A DNA stretch of 13,739 nt from the NCBI GenBank assembly GCA_900550625.1, contig URSW01000025.1, positions 1 through 13,739 of the forward strand, read 5' to 3'. Position numbers and translations under genes: made by a program. Positions 1 to 7,286 of this stretch are shown one piece after another; position 1 is the first letter of the stretch; each line of letters opens with the position of its first letter. The DNA comes from an uncultured Eubacteriales bacterium. Lineage in GTDB: Bacteria; Bacillota; Clostridia; Oscillospirales; CAG-272. The notes under the pieces were generated by a model. The model searched no databases, was not told the origin of the DNA, and saw only the letters and a list, made by a program, of their open reading frames with translations.

Positions 1-328
1 TCTCAAGCGCGCTCATCGGATTTACGGCACCGTATGCATACAGCTTTGCATCGTATATGCGGTAGAATACAACGGTGTCGATCTGCATCGTTACGTTGTC
101 CTTGGTTATAACCGGCTGCGGGGGAGAATCAATGACCTGTTCCTTGAGCGTGATCCGCTTTGCGATTTTCTCGACAAACGGGATCTTGACATGTATTCCG
201 GCTTCCCACGTAGTGCGATATTTTCCGAGAAATTCGATTACGAATTCCGTCGCCTGCGGAACGACACGAACATTTGCAAAAATGAGAATCACGACAAGTG
301 CGATGATCCCCGCTATTACGTATTCCAT
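1..328 (-). CDS. SPFH/band 7 (stomatin/prohibitin-like) membrane protein, N-terminal part
   Basis: The first 109 codons of a minus-strand gene whose 3' part lies beyond the left edge. The protein starts MEYVIAGIIALVVILIFANV, a single N-terminal membrane helix (about residues 4-19). It runs straight into a band 7 domain with VVPQATEFVIEFLGKYRTTWEAGIH (given here as the stretch after the helix), IPFVEKIAKRI and the family hallmark TKDNVTMQIDTVVFYRI at about residues 72-88. SPFH proteins of this layout (QmcA/stomatin type) form large membrane-bound ring oligomers and scaffold membrane microdomains or proteases; many partner with an NfeD protein, which would lie outside the window. The ATG has an ideal AAGGAGG (minus strand of 334-340) five bases upstream. 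It has its own promoter and a hairpin-rich leader. Family assignment is secure; cellular role is inferred from the family. Confidence 0.9.
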   Translation of the reverse strand, partial: MEYVIAGIIALVVILIFANVRVVPQATEFVIEFLGKYRTTWEAGIHVKIPFVEKIAKRITLKEQVIDSPPQPVITKDNVTMQIDTVVFYRIYDAKLYAYGAVNPMSALE

Positions 329-333
329 AAAAG

Positions 334-410
334 CCTCCTTAAAGCATCATACGAGCGTATGCCGCCTTTGCTGCATCGCCGATGCTTTGCACCGAAGACG
401 GCACATCTTT
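334..410 (-). promoter_or_regulatory. Structured 5' leader of the SPFH gene with competing hairpins
   Basis: The roughly 80-base leader between the promoter and the SPFH start is mostly dyads. In transcript order they are: 389-404 (GUGCCG-UCUU-CGGUGC, two wobble pairs), 373-385 (GCAUCG/CGAUGC) and 348-361 (CAUACG-CU-CGUAUG). In addition, the minus-strand octamer AAAGCATC (381-388), which supplies most of the 5' arm of the second hairpin, is perfectly complementary to GATGCTTT (341-348), directly in front of the AAGGAGG. The second hairpin and this long-range helix therefore exclude each other. That layout would suit an attenuator or translation switch, but no known riboswitch or T-box sequence is recognised and regulation is only inferred. 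Confidence 0.4.
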
Positions 411-416
411 ACGGTT

Positions 417-445
417 ATTATATCACATATCGTATTAAAAATCAA
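417..445 (-). promoter_or_regulatory. Sigma-A promoter of the SPFH gene
   Basis: On the minus strand, -35 TTGATT (440-445), a 17-base spacer and -10 TATAAT (417-422), with TG at the extended -10 position (TGATATAAT). Transcription should start near 410. The -35 box begins 17 bases past the stop codon of the upstream membrane-protein gene, so the SPFH gene has its own promoter even if read-through also occurs. Confidence 0.75.
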
Positions 446-462
446 CCGAACGGTATCGGATT

Positions 463-1041
463 TTACGCAAAGGGCTTCGGCATGCGGAAAAGAACGGTCA
501 TAACGATGTCAAATATCAGAAGAGCGAGAAGAAGCGCCGAAACGGAGTTTCTCATGCGCGGCGAAAGTTTTCCCGTGATTCCCGAAACTGCCGGATCAAC
601 TATGTAAATTAGTATCAGCGCTCCGACCCCGAAGGAAAGAACGCTTCTCAGACAGACAAAACCGCCGATGTTCATAAAAGCGGTAGTGTAGTCCCACCAA
701 CGCGCATGCCATATTCTGAACATGACAAGCCCCGTGAAGTATTCGAGAATACCGGTCACCGGGATCGAGAGAAGAAATACCGCTATCGGATATTTTTTGA
801 ACGAGCTTGTACACAGGAGAATGAAAAGCGCACCGAAGCCGTATACGGGAAGATACGGACCGTAGAAGAATCCGTGATTTGCGATCCGATGCTCGGCTAT
901 GAGGTAAAAAGCGAGCTCGTAGAACCAACCGATCATCGACGCGATAACGAATAGGATGAATATCTTTTCGATTTTTCCGAGAAGTGCAGCGGAGGATGCT
1001 TTGCGGGCGGTGATTTCCGAAACATTTTCTGCGTTTCCCAT
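463..1041 (-). CDS. PF06541-type (putative ABC transporter, CmpB-like) polytopic membrane protein
   Basis: A 192-residue membrane protein with about five hydrophobic helices. Signature stretches are IGWFYE (37-42), GFFYGPYLPVYGFGAL (57-72), LEYFTG (99-104), RWWDYT (114-119) and NIGGFVCL (124-131). These match the family annotated as 'putative ABC-transporter type IV' (PF06541), common in Clostridia; no ATPase partner is seen nearby and its biochemical function is not established. The ATG at 1041 is preferred because AAAGGA lies eight to nine bases upstream and the protein then begins with a short polar tail. A TTG 31 codons further upstream would add an arginine- and proline-rich extension without a ribosome site. 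The gene stands alone with its own promoter about 150 bases upstream, and ends 17 bases before the SPFH promoter. Confidence 0.85.
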   Translation of the reverse strand: MGNAENVSEITARKASSAALLGKIEKIFILFVIASMIGWFYELAFYLIAEHRIANHGFFYGPYLPVYGFGALFILLCTSSFKKYPIAVFLLSIPVTGILEYFTGLVMFRIWHARWWDYTTAFMNIGGFVCLRSVLSFGVGALILIYIVDPAVSGITGKLSPRMRNSVSALLLALLIFDIVMTVLFRMPKPFA

Positions 1042-1190
1042 GGCGTTTTTCCTTTCTTGTCTGCGAATGATTGACGGACGCTCCGCACGCGGCTGCGGCG
1101 GTTTTATGTACGGTGGTCGAGACCGCCTGCGCAAAGAGCATTTGTGTGAACTATCCGATAAAAATGCATTAGATTTGTAACATCGCTTTC

Positions 1191-1219
1191 ATTATATCAT
1201 TAAAAAACGTATTTTACAA
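1191..1219 (-). promoter_or_regulatory. Sigma-A promoter of the PF06541-type gene, with a long leader
   Basis: Minus strand: -35 TTGTAA (1214-1219), 17-base spacer, extended -10 TGATATAAT with TATAAT at 1191-1196. The predicted leader of about 140 bases to the ATG at 1041 is GC-rich in its middle and contains small dyads: GGTC-GA-GACC (1115-1124), GGCGGT/ACCGCC (1097-1102 with 1122-1127) and CCGCA/TGCGG (1083-1087 with 1094-1098). Promoter assignment is good; any function of the leader structure is unproven. Confidence 0.7.
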
Positions 1220-1789
1220 GACTTTGAACTCCATATGTGCGATCTTCGGCAAAAATTTTAGGAAAAACCAAAAACAGCCGTGACCTCGGTCACGCTTGAA
1301 GAAACGGAAAAAGGTTTTTGACCTTGTCGCTTTCCTTTCTCCTTGCATCGCGCCTGTGTATCATCGGAATGTTTGCGTTTATTTTTCCTGCGTGTTTGAC
1401 GATTCTGTTTCGGAAAACGCTCGGCTTAGCGATTGGGTCTGCCTCGGTATCGTTTATCCCTGAGGGAAGATCAATCTTGAGTAACGCTTGATGTTCCGAT
1501 CACGCTCGAAAATCATTTTCAGAACCCTGTCTGATGCCTTGATTGGCAGTTCCGAGGCGTTTCCGGATGTCCAGAGGCTCCCCAAGCGTGAAATATTACA
1601 GGAGTATTTTAGCTTTTCCTTGCTATCGGCGCAGCTTACTGCGCTCGTCGCTTTCAAGCGCAGAAAGAATGACCATTGACCTCGGTTTTAATATTTCGGT
1701 ATAAATTCGTCCGTGAAAAACTGATCGACGGGTGAATTTGCACACAGCTCTCCGAGTGTTATGCGATCCGGATCAAAGGAGCATATGAA
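1220..1789. other. Gene-poor region with small palindromes and a 10-base direct repeat
   Basis: No convincing gene is visible in about 570 bases. The stretch holds perfect dyads GTGACC-TC-GGTCAC (1280-1293), GCGCAG-CTTA-CTGCGC (1629-1644) and CGCTT-TC-AAGCG (1649-1660). TGACCTCGGT occurs twice in direct orientation (1281-1290 and 1677-1686). Just inside these copies lie inverted octamers CGCTTGAA (1293-1300) and TTCAAGCG (1653-1660). The arrangement resembles a degenerate small non-autonomous element of about 0.4 kb, but the terminal repeats are short and may be chance. A 67-codon minus-strand frame (1454-1657) has no AGGAGG-type site and only a TTG start, and is not called as a gene. Confidence 0.35.
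1676..1705 (+). promoter_or_regulatory. Possible plus-strand promoter ahead of the regulator stub
   Basis: TTGACC (1676-1681), 18-base spacer, TATAAA (1700-1705). It reads toward the short XRE-like reading frame at 1790 and the integrase remnant, leaving a leader of about 80 bases. The match is fair, not strong; it may be a relic of the lost element. Confidence 0.35.
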
Positions 1790-1846
1790 ATGAACGAATC
1801 TGATATAACATGTGGAATTCGTGAGAGGAAGAAACTGCTTGTCTGA
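1790..1846 (+). pseudogene. Possible stub of an XRE-type helix-turn-helix regulator
   Basis: An 18-residue frame, MNESDITCGIRERKKLLV, ends at a TGA. It has AAAGGAG (1776-1782) seven bases upstream of the ATG. The pattern 'I-R-E-R-K-K-L-L' is typical of the first helix of Cro/CI (XRE) DNA-binding domains, which normally continue with a Gly-Leu-Thr-Gln turn. Here the frame breaks exactly at that point and the sequence passes within a few bases into integrase-derived sequence in another frame. I infer the remains of a regulator whose body was deleted. The similarity covers too few residues to be sure, and it could be chance. Confidence 0.3.
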
Positions 1847-2226
1847 CCAAAACAAAAAGATACCTCCCGAAAAGTCCCGTTATGACAGGTGAGATTATTG
1901 CGGATAGTTTACGAAATTTACCGCTGATAAGAAAGTATATCGCAAAACTTCCCGACTCAAAACCGGATACTACACTGTTTTTGACAAGTAAGACATCGCT
2001 TCATCGGAAGTTCAAAGCCGGTATTGAAAAGTCCGGAGTACCGCGAATAACAATTCACTGCTTTCGACATTCTCACATCACTTATCTGGTTAATAAAGGC
2101 TGGTTCGCACCTGTGGTTGCCGCCCGAGGGGGACATGAAAGCATTTATATTACGACACACTATATGCACGCATACTCAGAGATGGAGGACGCAGTGTGTG
2201 AAATGATGAACAAGGATACGGCATAG
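1825..2226 (+). pseudogene. Tyrosine recombinase (phage-type integrase), C-terminal catalytic remnant
   Basis: The open frame runs from just after a TGA at 1822-1824 to a TAG at 2224-2226. Numbering residues from the ATG at 1882, which has no ribosome site, it shows HCFRH with the HxxR box (H59, R62), GHES (H85) and the Tyr nucleophile in THYMHAY (Y94), nine residues after H85 as is canonical. This is the second half of the catalytic domain of a phage or integrative-element integrase. The N-terminal arm-binding and core-binding domains and the first catalytic Arg are absent, so it cannot be active. The frame upstream of 1882 reads TKTKRYLPKSP, which may be the tail of the preceding strand, so the break lies near 1822-1850. 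Its 3' end points at the 3' end of guaA 125 bases away, a common place for such elements to integrate. Confidence 0.8.
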
Positions 2227-2237
2227 CTATGTGAAAT

Positions 2238-2275
2238 CACCCTGCGGTACATTGTCCCGCAGGGTGCTTTAGTCT
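2238..2275 (+). terminator. Hairpin terminator between the integrase remnant and guaA
   Basis: A perfect 10-base-pair stem, CACCCTGCGG (2238-2247) with CCGCAGGGTG (2257-2266), around a nine-base loop. On the plus strand CTTTAGTCTTGT follows, a weak U-tract, so it would stop the integrase transcript. It may also act on guaA transcripts from the other side, though the minus-strand tail is not U-rich. The stem is certain; termination efficiency is inferred. Confidence 0.6.
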
Positions 2276-2351
2276 TGTCGTCATTCGGTTGTCATACAGA
2301 CCTGTTTTTCTGTGGAAAGCCCGTATTTACGGCACTTCCTGAGTTATGCAA

Positions 2352-4232
2352 TCATTCCCACTCGACGGTTGCCGGAGGCTTTCCGGTTACATCATAGAAT
2401 ATCATGGAGATATCATTTCCGCAGGCTGTCTTGATCTCCTCAACCGTGCGGTCGAGAGCTTCCATGGAAAAGTCCGATCCCGGAATTGCGGATCTGGCGG
2501 TCATAAAATCCGATGTAACAACGGCGCGGATCGCAATTGCATAACGCTTTCCCTGACTGCACGACAGCGGGAAGAGCACGGCAAAGCACTGCGCGATCTT
2601 CGAATTCATTATGTTTGACGTAACCGCGGAATCTGCCTCGCGGAGTATGTCCGCGGCATCGCGGCACACATGAAGTCCGTCCGAATGCATATCGTATCCG
2701 TCATCCTTATATACACAGTACGCTACACGGTTGACATAGCTGAACTTGTTCGGTATCTCTTTTGCCAAAGTGAATATGTTATTCCAATCGGGATGGCTGT
2801 CGCCGAAAAGCGTGACAAGTGTTTTGTAGCTGCGGCAGTCGCCCTGAACACCGACGCTGAGGATCGGCGCAAGGTACGATTTTACGTTATGGTTTTCACA
2901 GAACGAAGCGATTTCTGCCTGCTTTTCCGGATCCTTTTCGGGGGGATTCGCTTCGGAGCAGATCATGCGGACTCCGAGACCTGGTCCGGGGAAGGGCTGG
3001 CGCGAAGCGATTTCTTCATCCAAGCCGAGCATGCGGGCAACGCGGCGCACCTCATCCTTGTGCCAATCCCAGTTCGTCTCGATTATAAGCCCGCGTTCTC
3101 TTGCACGGCGAACCATGTCAACATCATTGTGATGCGTCTTGATCTTGTGCGCGTATCCGCTGACATCGGGATTTCCGCTTTCGATCAAATCGGGGCGGAG
3201 AGTGCCCTGCGCAAGGAAGGTGTTGTCAAGATCGATGCCGAGCTCGGATACGGCATCGTGAGTTACCTTTATGAACATGCTTCCGATGATCTTGCGCTTC
3301 ATTTCGGGGTCGGTCGTCTCGGCGAGCGGTCCGATCTCGGTGCCGTTTCCGTCCGCATCGACCTTGCCGTAGAAAAATTCCTTTTCCGCGTTGACGCGCT
3401 TCATATTTATAAGTCCGAGCTTGTGGAGATTTTCACATATGAGGTCGCTTTCGTTCTTTCTCATAAGACCGTGATCGATATGTATTGCAAAAACATTTTC
3501 CGGGGGCAGAGCCTTGACGAGAAGAGCCGCCGTTACGGCGCTGTCTACGCCTCCGGAAACGAGAACTACGACTTTGTTGTTTCCCACGCGCTCGCGTATC
3601 ATCTTCACCGAGGTTTCTATGCGGTCTTCGAGCGCATATGTATCGCGGAACGCACATATTTTTCTGAGAAAGTTCTCAAGCATCTTTATTCCGTTTTCGG
3701 TGAGATCGACTTCGGGGTGGAATTGAAGCGCGACTATGTTTTTCTCTTCGGACCACACAACCGCGGCGGCTTCGCCGGTTTTTGCGCAAAGCTTGAATCC
3801 GTCGGGAAGCTTTGCAACCGCATCGCCGTGGCTCATGAGGACGAGCTGCTTTTCCTCAAGCCCGTCAAAGAGCGGGCAGGAGGTGTCAACGGTTATTTCC
3901 GTCTGACCGTACTCCGTTCTGAAGGAGGGCTTTACGACGCCTCCGAAGTGCTCGCAGATAAGCTGCATTCCGTAGCATATGCCGAGCATCGGAACTCCGA
4001 GAGAGAATATCTTTTCATCGTATTTCGGCGCACCGGCAGCCCATACGGAAGAAGGACCGCCGGAGAGAATTATCGCCTTGTAGCCTTCAAGCGCCGCAAT
4101 ATCGGTGCCTAACGGGAAGATGTCGGTATAGACGCCGAGCTCGCGTACCTTGCGGTCGATTACCTTTGTGTACTGTCCGCCGCAGTCGAGAATAGCCAAG
4201 CGTTCTGAGGGAAGCTCTTTTTTGTTATTCAT
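2352..4232 (-). CDS. guaA: GMP synthase (glutamine-hydrolysing), long form
   Basis: Converts XMP, ATP and glutamine to GMP in the last step of guanine nucleotide synthesis (cytosol). The 626-residue protein starts with a class I glutamine amidotransferase domain: ILDCGGQYTKVID, the nucleophile Cys86 in GICYGM, and the His172/Glu174 pair in FHPEV. Next comes the ATP pyrophosphatase domain with the P-loop SGGVDS (226-231), then RQPFPGPGLGVR and the C-terminal dimerisation region ending KPPATVEWE. Usual bacterial GuaA has about 510-525 residues. This one carries extra sequence after RQPFPGPG, with GVQGDCRSYK, VNRVAYCVY and TSDFMTARSAIPG, a layout like the longer human-type enzyme. All catalytic motifs are intact. 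GGAG lies eight bases before the ATG. The gene is monocistronic, with its own promoter and no visible purine riboswitch. Confidence 0.97.
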   Translation of the reverse strand: MNNKKELPSERLAILDCGGQYTKVIDRKVRELGVYTDIFPLGTDIAALEGYKAIILSGGPSSVWAAGAPKYDEKIFSLGVPMLGICYGMQLICEHFGGVVKPSFRTEYGQTEITVDTSCPLFDGLEEKQLVLMSHGDAVAKLPDGFKLCAKTGEAAAVVWSEEKNIVALQFHPEVDLTENGIKMLENFLRKICAFRDTYALEDRIETSVKMIRERVGNNKVVVLVSGGVDSAVTAALLVKALPPENVFAIHIDHGLMRKNESDLICENLHKLGLINMKRVNAEKEFFYGKVDADGNGTEIGPLAETTDPEMKRKIIGSMFIKVTHDAVSELGIDLDNTFLAQGTLRPDLIESGNPDVSGYAHKIKTHHNDVDMVRRARERGLIIETNWDWHKDEVRRVARMLGLDEEIASRQPFPGPGLGVRMICSEANPPEKDPEKQAEIASFCENHNVKSYLAPILSVGVQGDCRSYKTLVTLFGDSHPDWNNIFTLAKEIPNKFSYVNRVAYCVYKDDGYDMHSDGLHVCRDAADILREADSAVTSNIMNSKIAQCFAVLFPLSCSQGKRYAIAIRAVVTSDFMTARSAIPGSDFSMEALDRTVEEIKTACGNDISMIFYDVTGKPPATVEWE

Positions 4233-4272
4233 GAAAATTCTCCGTTAATTCGTTAAAGGATCAATTGAGATA

Positions 4273-4301
4273 AGTATACCAAAAAAACGCAGTTTCCGCA
4301 A
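4273..4301 (-). promoter_or_regulatory. Sigma-A promoter of guaA
   Basis: Minus strand: -35 TTGCGG (4296-4301), 17-base spacer, -10 TATACT (4273-4278). It leaves a leader of roughly 35 bases before the guaA ATG at 4232, too short for a guanine riboswitch. It sits just downstream of the terminator of the polysaccharide arm, so guaA is transcribed independently. Confidence 0.7.
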
Positions 4302-4313
4302 TAGAATATAAAG

Positions 4314-4340
4314 AAAAAAACGCATTATGTGCGCTTTTTT
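4314..4340 (-). terminator. Intrinsic terminator of the leftward polysaccharide arm
   Basis: On the minus strand an A-run, GCGCA, loop CATAA, TGCG and TTTTTTT form an 11-pair stem with one G-U pair and a clean U-tract. It overlaps the last codons and the TAA of the upstream gene. It is symmetrical enough to work in both directions. It marks the end of the murJ-like / GT4 / anchored-protein transcription unit. Confidence 0.7.
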
Positions 4341-7264
4341 CTGGTAAGCAGAAGGAAAATGACTATTGAAAGCACGGCGGCGGTTATTTTTGCCGCGAGG
4401 ATGTAATCGGGAGTAGTCGAAGAGTTTTTTTCGGCATCGGTATCCTGAGACAGAAGAACAAGAGAAGAAAGCTCGTCGTCACCGAAGGTTTTCGAAAGCG
4501 CTTTGACCGATGCTATTTCGAGATTTAGCTTTTCATCCCCGTCGTACACAACTGCAAAGTACTCAGGAGAGAAATTACCCTCAACGGTGCATATCACGGA
4601 ATACGCTTCTCCTGCCGGAATCGTAACCGGATAGGAATACCTTTTTTCACTGTCGCCTACGGTAACTGTAAAGCTGCGCATTTCACCGTCGCCTTCGGCG
4701 GTCAGTATGAATTCTATGTAGGGACATGAAGAAAGATTCATCTTGCGCGGGACCGCCGCGACCGCGCATTCTTCGCCTCCTGTCTCCGCAACGAGTGAAA
4801 GATGAAGCGCACGGCACGCGGTAAGTTCGGATACCTCCGTGAGCGCGGGGCTTATCTGCGTTGTTATTCTCGACGCGTTGGATGAAGATGTCCATGAATA
4901 CGAGCTGAAGGATCTTGTGAAGTCCCAGATTGAGAAAGTACCGCGCTCCCCGAAGCTGTAGGGAAGCGGATGTATATCCGGATCCTTCGTTACGACATTT
5001 TCCGCAAGATTATTTTCTCCGGTCATACCCGCAAGCTTCATGCCGTAGGCTGCGGCGGAATCAAATCCGCGGCTGATAGCCTGATACATCGGTACGGCAG
5101 AGATGCTGTCGGAGACTTTGTCATAATATACCGCAGTTCCGATAAATCCGCCGCCCTCAACGGATGCCGATATTGATTTCACGGTATTCGGCTGGGACAT
5201 CTCCGAAATGCTGAGCAGCACGATCCATGAAGTATTTCCGGAAAGCGTTATGAAGTGATCGAGAACGGAGACGCAGGTTTCGGCGTTGTACACGGTGTCC
5301 GAATTTCCCGATATTTCGTTTACCTTGCGGGATGAGCAGTCATCGACGGGGATTATCATTCTTGTCATCGGATTTTTCGATGCCGCGACGGAATACACGG
5401 TGTTTATCACATTCGCCTGCTCTTTGAGATAAGCAAAAATGTTCGGGAAATCGTCGGAGGAATTTTCCGTTATAACATTTACGGGGTATCCGCATATGTA
5501 TCCTGCTGGAGAGTAACGCGATGAGAGAAAATCTACGGCGGCGCAAAGCATCGATGCCTTTTCTTCATCGGATACGCTCAGCGAAAAGTAATTTGCGTTT
5601 ATATTCTGCCCGGGGGAGGATATAAACATATCGGCTGACGAAAAAATGCGGAAATAAACCGATATCCCTGCGTTTTTGCAGAATGAAGTGTAGGAATCAA
5701 GAGAAGAGAGTATCTCGGAATTCAGGAAGAAATACGAGTCTCCCCATGCGGCAAGCTTCCCGTCGGGGGAAGGCGATGTGCGTATAAGCTGATCGAGAGG
5801 AACCTCCGCTATAACAGCCGAAGCCCCGGAGAGAAAGATGTCGCTTTTCGATTCCGCCGAAACTATCAGAGGCTTTTCCGCCTTTGTGTTGAGATATGCC
5901 GTTTGAGGCGGAGAGGGATAGGACGGGGAAGAGAGCATCACCGGACCCGATTCGGTTATTATAGCGACCGCGAACTTTTGTGCGGCGGCTTCGGGATAAT
6001 CCGCAAGATTTACCTTGAAGGTGAAATTCGTCGATATCTCCATCTCCATGAGAGGCTCGTCGAAGTTCTCGATTTCGCTTTCCCACGCCGGAACGGAATA
6101 CAGCGCCAATTTGTCGTTTATGTATTTTACGGTGGAATCGTGGGTCAGGGAACCGCTTACGGTTATTACAGCGGAATCGTCCGAATACGAAAAACGGCAT
6201 TTCGGAAGAGTTCCGAGCGTTTCCGAAGACGGCGTTTGCGCCGCATTTCCGTCCCCGTTTCCGTCTACCGTGAAAGATACGCTTTTTACGGAAAACGTTT
6301 CTTTCTCTGATGAAACGGCGCTGAACGACATTTTCCATGAGACTATTTTGATCGAAGAAGGAAAGACAACGGCATATGAAGATGAGCTGTCCGAAACCGT
6401 GACGCTGCCTACCTCCGAGTACTGCGGATTTCGACCGGCGGGAGAATCGGAAATTCCGATTGAGACTTTGGCGCCTTCAAGCCCTTCGAGAGTAAATCTC
6501 ATTGCGACGGCGGAGCTTATATCGAACGAGTCCGGAATCAGCGCATCGGCTTTTATTTCGGCTTTTGCATTATCGTCCGCTTTCACAGTAATCCGGTCTT
6601 CCGATATTTCACCTCCCGTTATTCCGATTGCGGAAAAACGCTTCGCGTATACCGCATGCGGCGTATCTCCGCACATGAGAGAGGAGATCGCAATCGAGGT
6701 CACAAATGCGTTTTGATCCGCTGAGGTTGTATATACGGTAACGGATTCGAGAAGTTTTACGGAAAAGTCGGAAACGTCGCAGAATACGGTGTACCAGCCG
6801 TTTGACGGAATATTTACCGAATAAACGTATTCGGTACCGCCGGATACGAATGATACTCTAAGCGACTGCTCGGCATCGCTTGTCCCGAGCACGAGAAAGG
6901 CAAAGCTTATTTCGGAATACCCGGAGATGTCGATCTGCTCAAACGGGCGGGACATTCCGAGCGTCCTTCTCCGCGTGGTATCAGCCGACGCGAGAATACA
7001 TTTTGTTCCGCCGGAATATTGAGTGATGTTTATGCTTTTTACATGATCCGAACCGGTCCAGCGGATTTCGGAAAAATCCTCAAGTTCGGATTTCTCTCCG
7101 TAGAGAGTATTCATGTTGATTTCATCCGTTGGCTTTGCGTAGGCGGTACGCTCCGCTTCGGCGGATTTTGCCGGAAGAGAGAGTGTCGGCAGTGAATAAA
7201 TCAAAGAGAGAAGACAGAGAAGAACGGAAAGGCACCGTGCCGGATTTCTGCGATTTGATTTCAT
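4325..7264 (-). CDS. Secreted, membrane-anchored modular protein with a glycosidase-like (DUF5722-like) core
   Basis: A 979-residue extracellular protein. A signal peptide (about 1-37; basic MKSNRR, hydrophobic core, AKSAEA) is followed by beta-rich modules at about 60-200 and 205-335. A further beta domain (350-450) precedes an alpha/beta, TIM-barrel-like region (455-770). A third beta module (775-925) and a C-terminal membrane helix with a KKRT tail (954-979) complete it. The beta modules look like carbohydrate-binding jelly rolls and appear related to one another. The central region, with FLSSRYSPAGYICGYPVNV (578-596), resembles DUF5722/GH39-like folds, but where I would expect an acidic 'NEVN' the protein reads YPVN, so it may bind rather than cut glycans. 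GGAGGA stands seven bases before the ATG at 7264; an upstream in-frame start (7321) would overlap the preceding gene. It lies 22 bases behind the GT4 gene. Domain naming is tentative; secretion and anchoring are well supported. Confidence 0.75.
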   Translation of the reverse strand: MKSNRRNPARCLSVLLCLLSLIYSLPTLSLPAKSAEAERTAYAKPTDEINMNTLYGEKSELEDFSEIRWTGSDHVKSINITQYSGGTKCILASADTTRRRTLGMSRPFEQIDISGYSEISFAFLVLGTSDAEQSLRVSFVSGGTEYVYSVNIPSNGWYTVFCDVSDFSVKLLESVTVYTTSADQNAFVTSIAISSLMCGDTPHAVYAKRFSAIGITGGEISEDRITVKADDNAKAEIKADALIPDSFDISSAVAMRFTLEGLEGAKVSIGISDSPAGRNPQYSEVGSVTVSDSSSSYAVVFPSSIKIVSWKMSFSAVSSEKETFSVKSVSFTVDGNGDGNAAQTPSSETLGTLPKCRFSYSDDSAVITVSGSLTHDSTVKYINDKLALYSVPAWESEIENFDEPLMEMEISTNFTFKVNLADYPEAAAQKFAVAIITESGPVMLSSPSYPSPPQTAYLNTKAEKPLIVSAESKSDIFLSGASAVIAEVPLDQLIRTSPSPDGKLAAWGDSYFFLNSEILSSLDSYTSFCKNAGISVYFRIFSSADMFISSPGQNINANYFSLSVSDEEKASMLCAAVDFLSSRYSPAGYICGYPVNVITENSSDDFPNIFAYLKEQANVINTVYSVAASKNPMTRMIIPVDDCSSRKVNEISGNSDTVYNAETCVSVLDHFITLSGNTSWIVLLSISEMSQPNTVKSISASVEGGGFIGTAVYYDKVSDSISAVPMYQAISRGFDSAAAYGMKLAGMTGENNLAENVVTKDPDIHPLPYSFGERGTFSIWDFTRSFSSYSWTSSSNASRITTQISPALTEVSELTACRALHLSLVAETGGEECAVAAVPRKMNLSSCPYIEFILTAEGDGEMRSFTVTVGDSEKRYSYPVTIPAGEAYSVICTVEGNFSPEYFAVVYDGDEKLNLEIASVKALSKTFGDDELSSLVLLSQDTDAEKNSSTTPDYILAAKITAAVLSIVIFLLLTRKKRT

Positions 7265-7286
7265 TGTACGTCCTCCTCCGATCCGA

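Noticed and set aside
75..607. Two plus-strand frames of about 140 codons over the SPFH gene and its leader
   Set aside because: They run opposite the SPFH coding sequence, promoter and the end of the PF06541-type gene, and have no ribosome site.
1042..1134. N-terminal extension of the PF06541-type gene from a TTG
   Set aside because: It adds an Arg/Pro-rich stretch with no ribosome site, whereas the ATG at 1041 has AAAGGA at a good distance.
1454..1657. A 67-codon minus-strand frame in the gene-poor region
   Set aside because: It begins with TTG, has no ribosome site, spans both small hairpins and shows no domain I recognise. It may be part of a repeat.
2670..4112. A 480-codon open frame antisense to guaA
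   Set aside because: It is exactly opposed to a conserved gene with intact catalytic motifs, lacks a ribosome site and family-like motifs, and can be explained by the codon bias of guaA.
5697..6716. Frames of 213, 135 and 233 codons inside the anchored-protein gene
   Set aside because: They are overlapping frames of a long gene whose own frame has a signal peptide, repeated modules and a membrane anchor.
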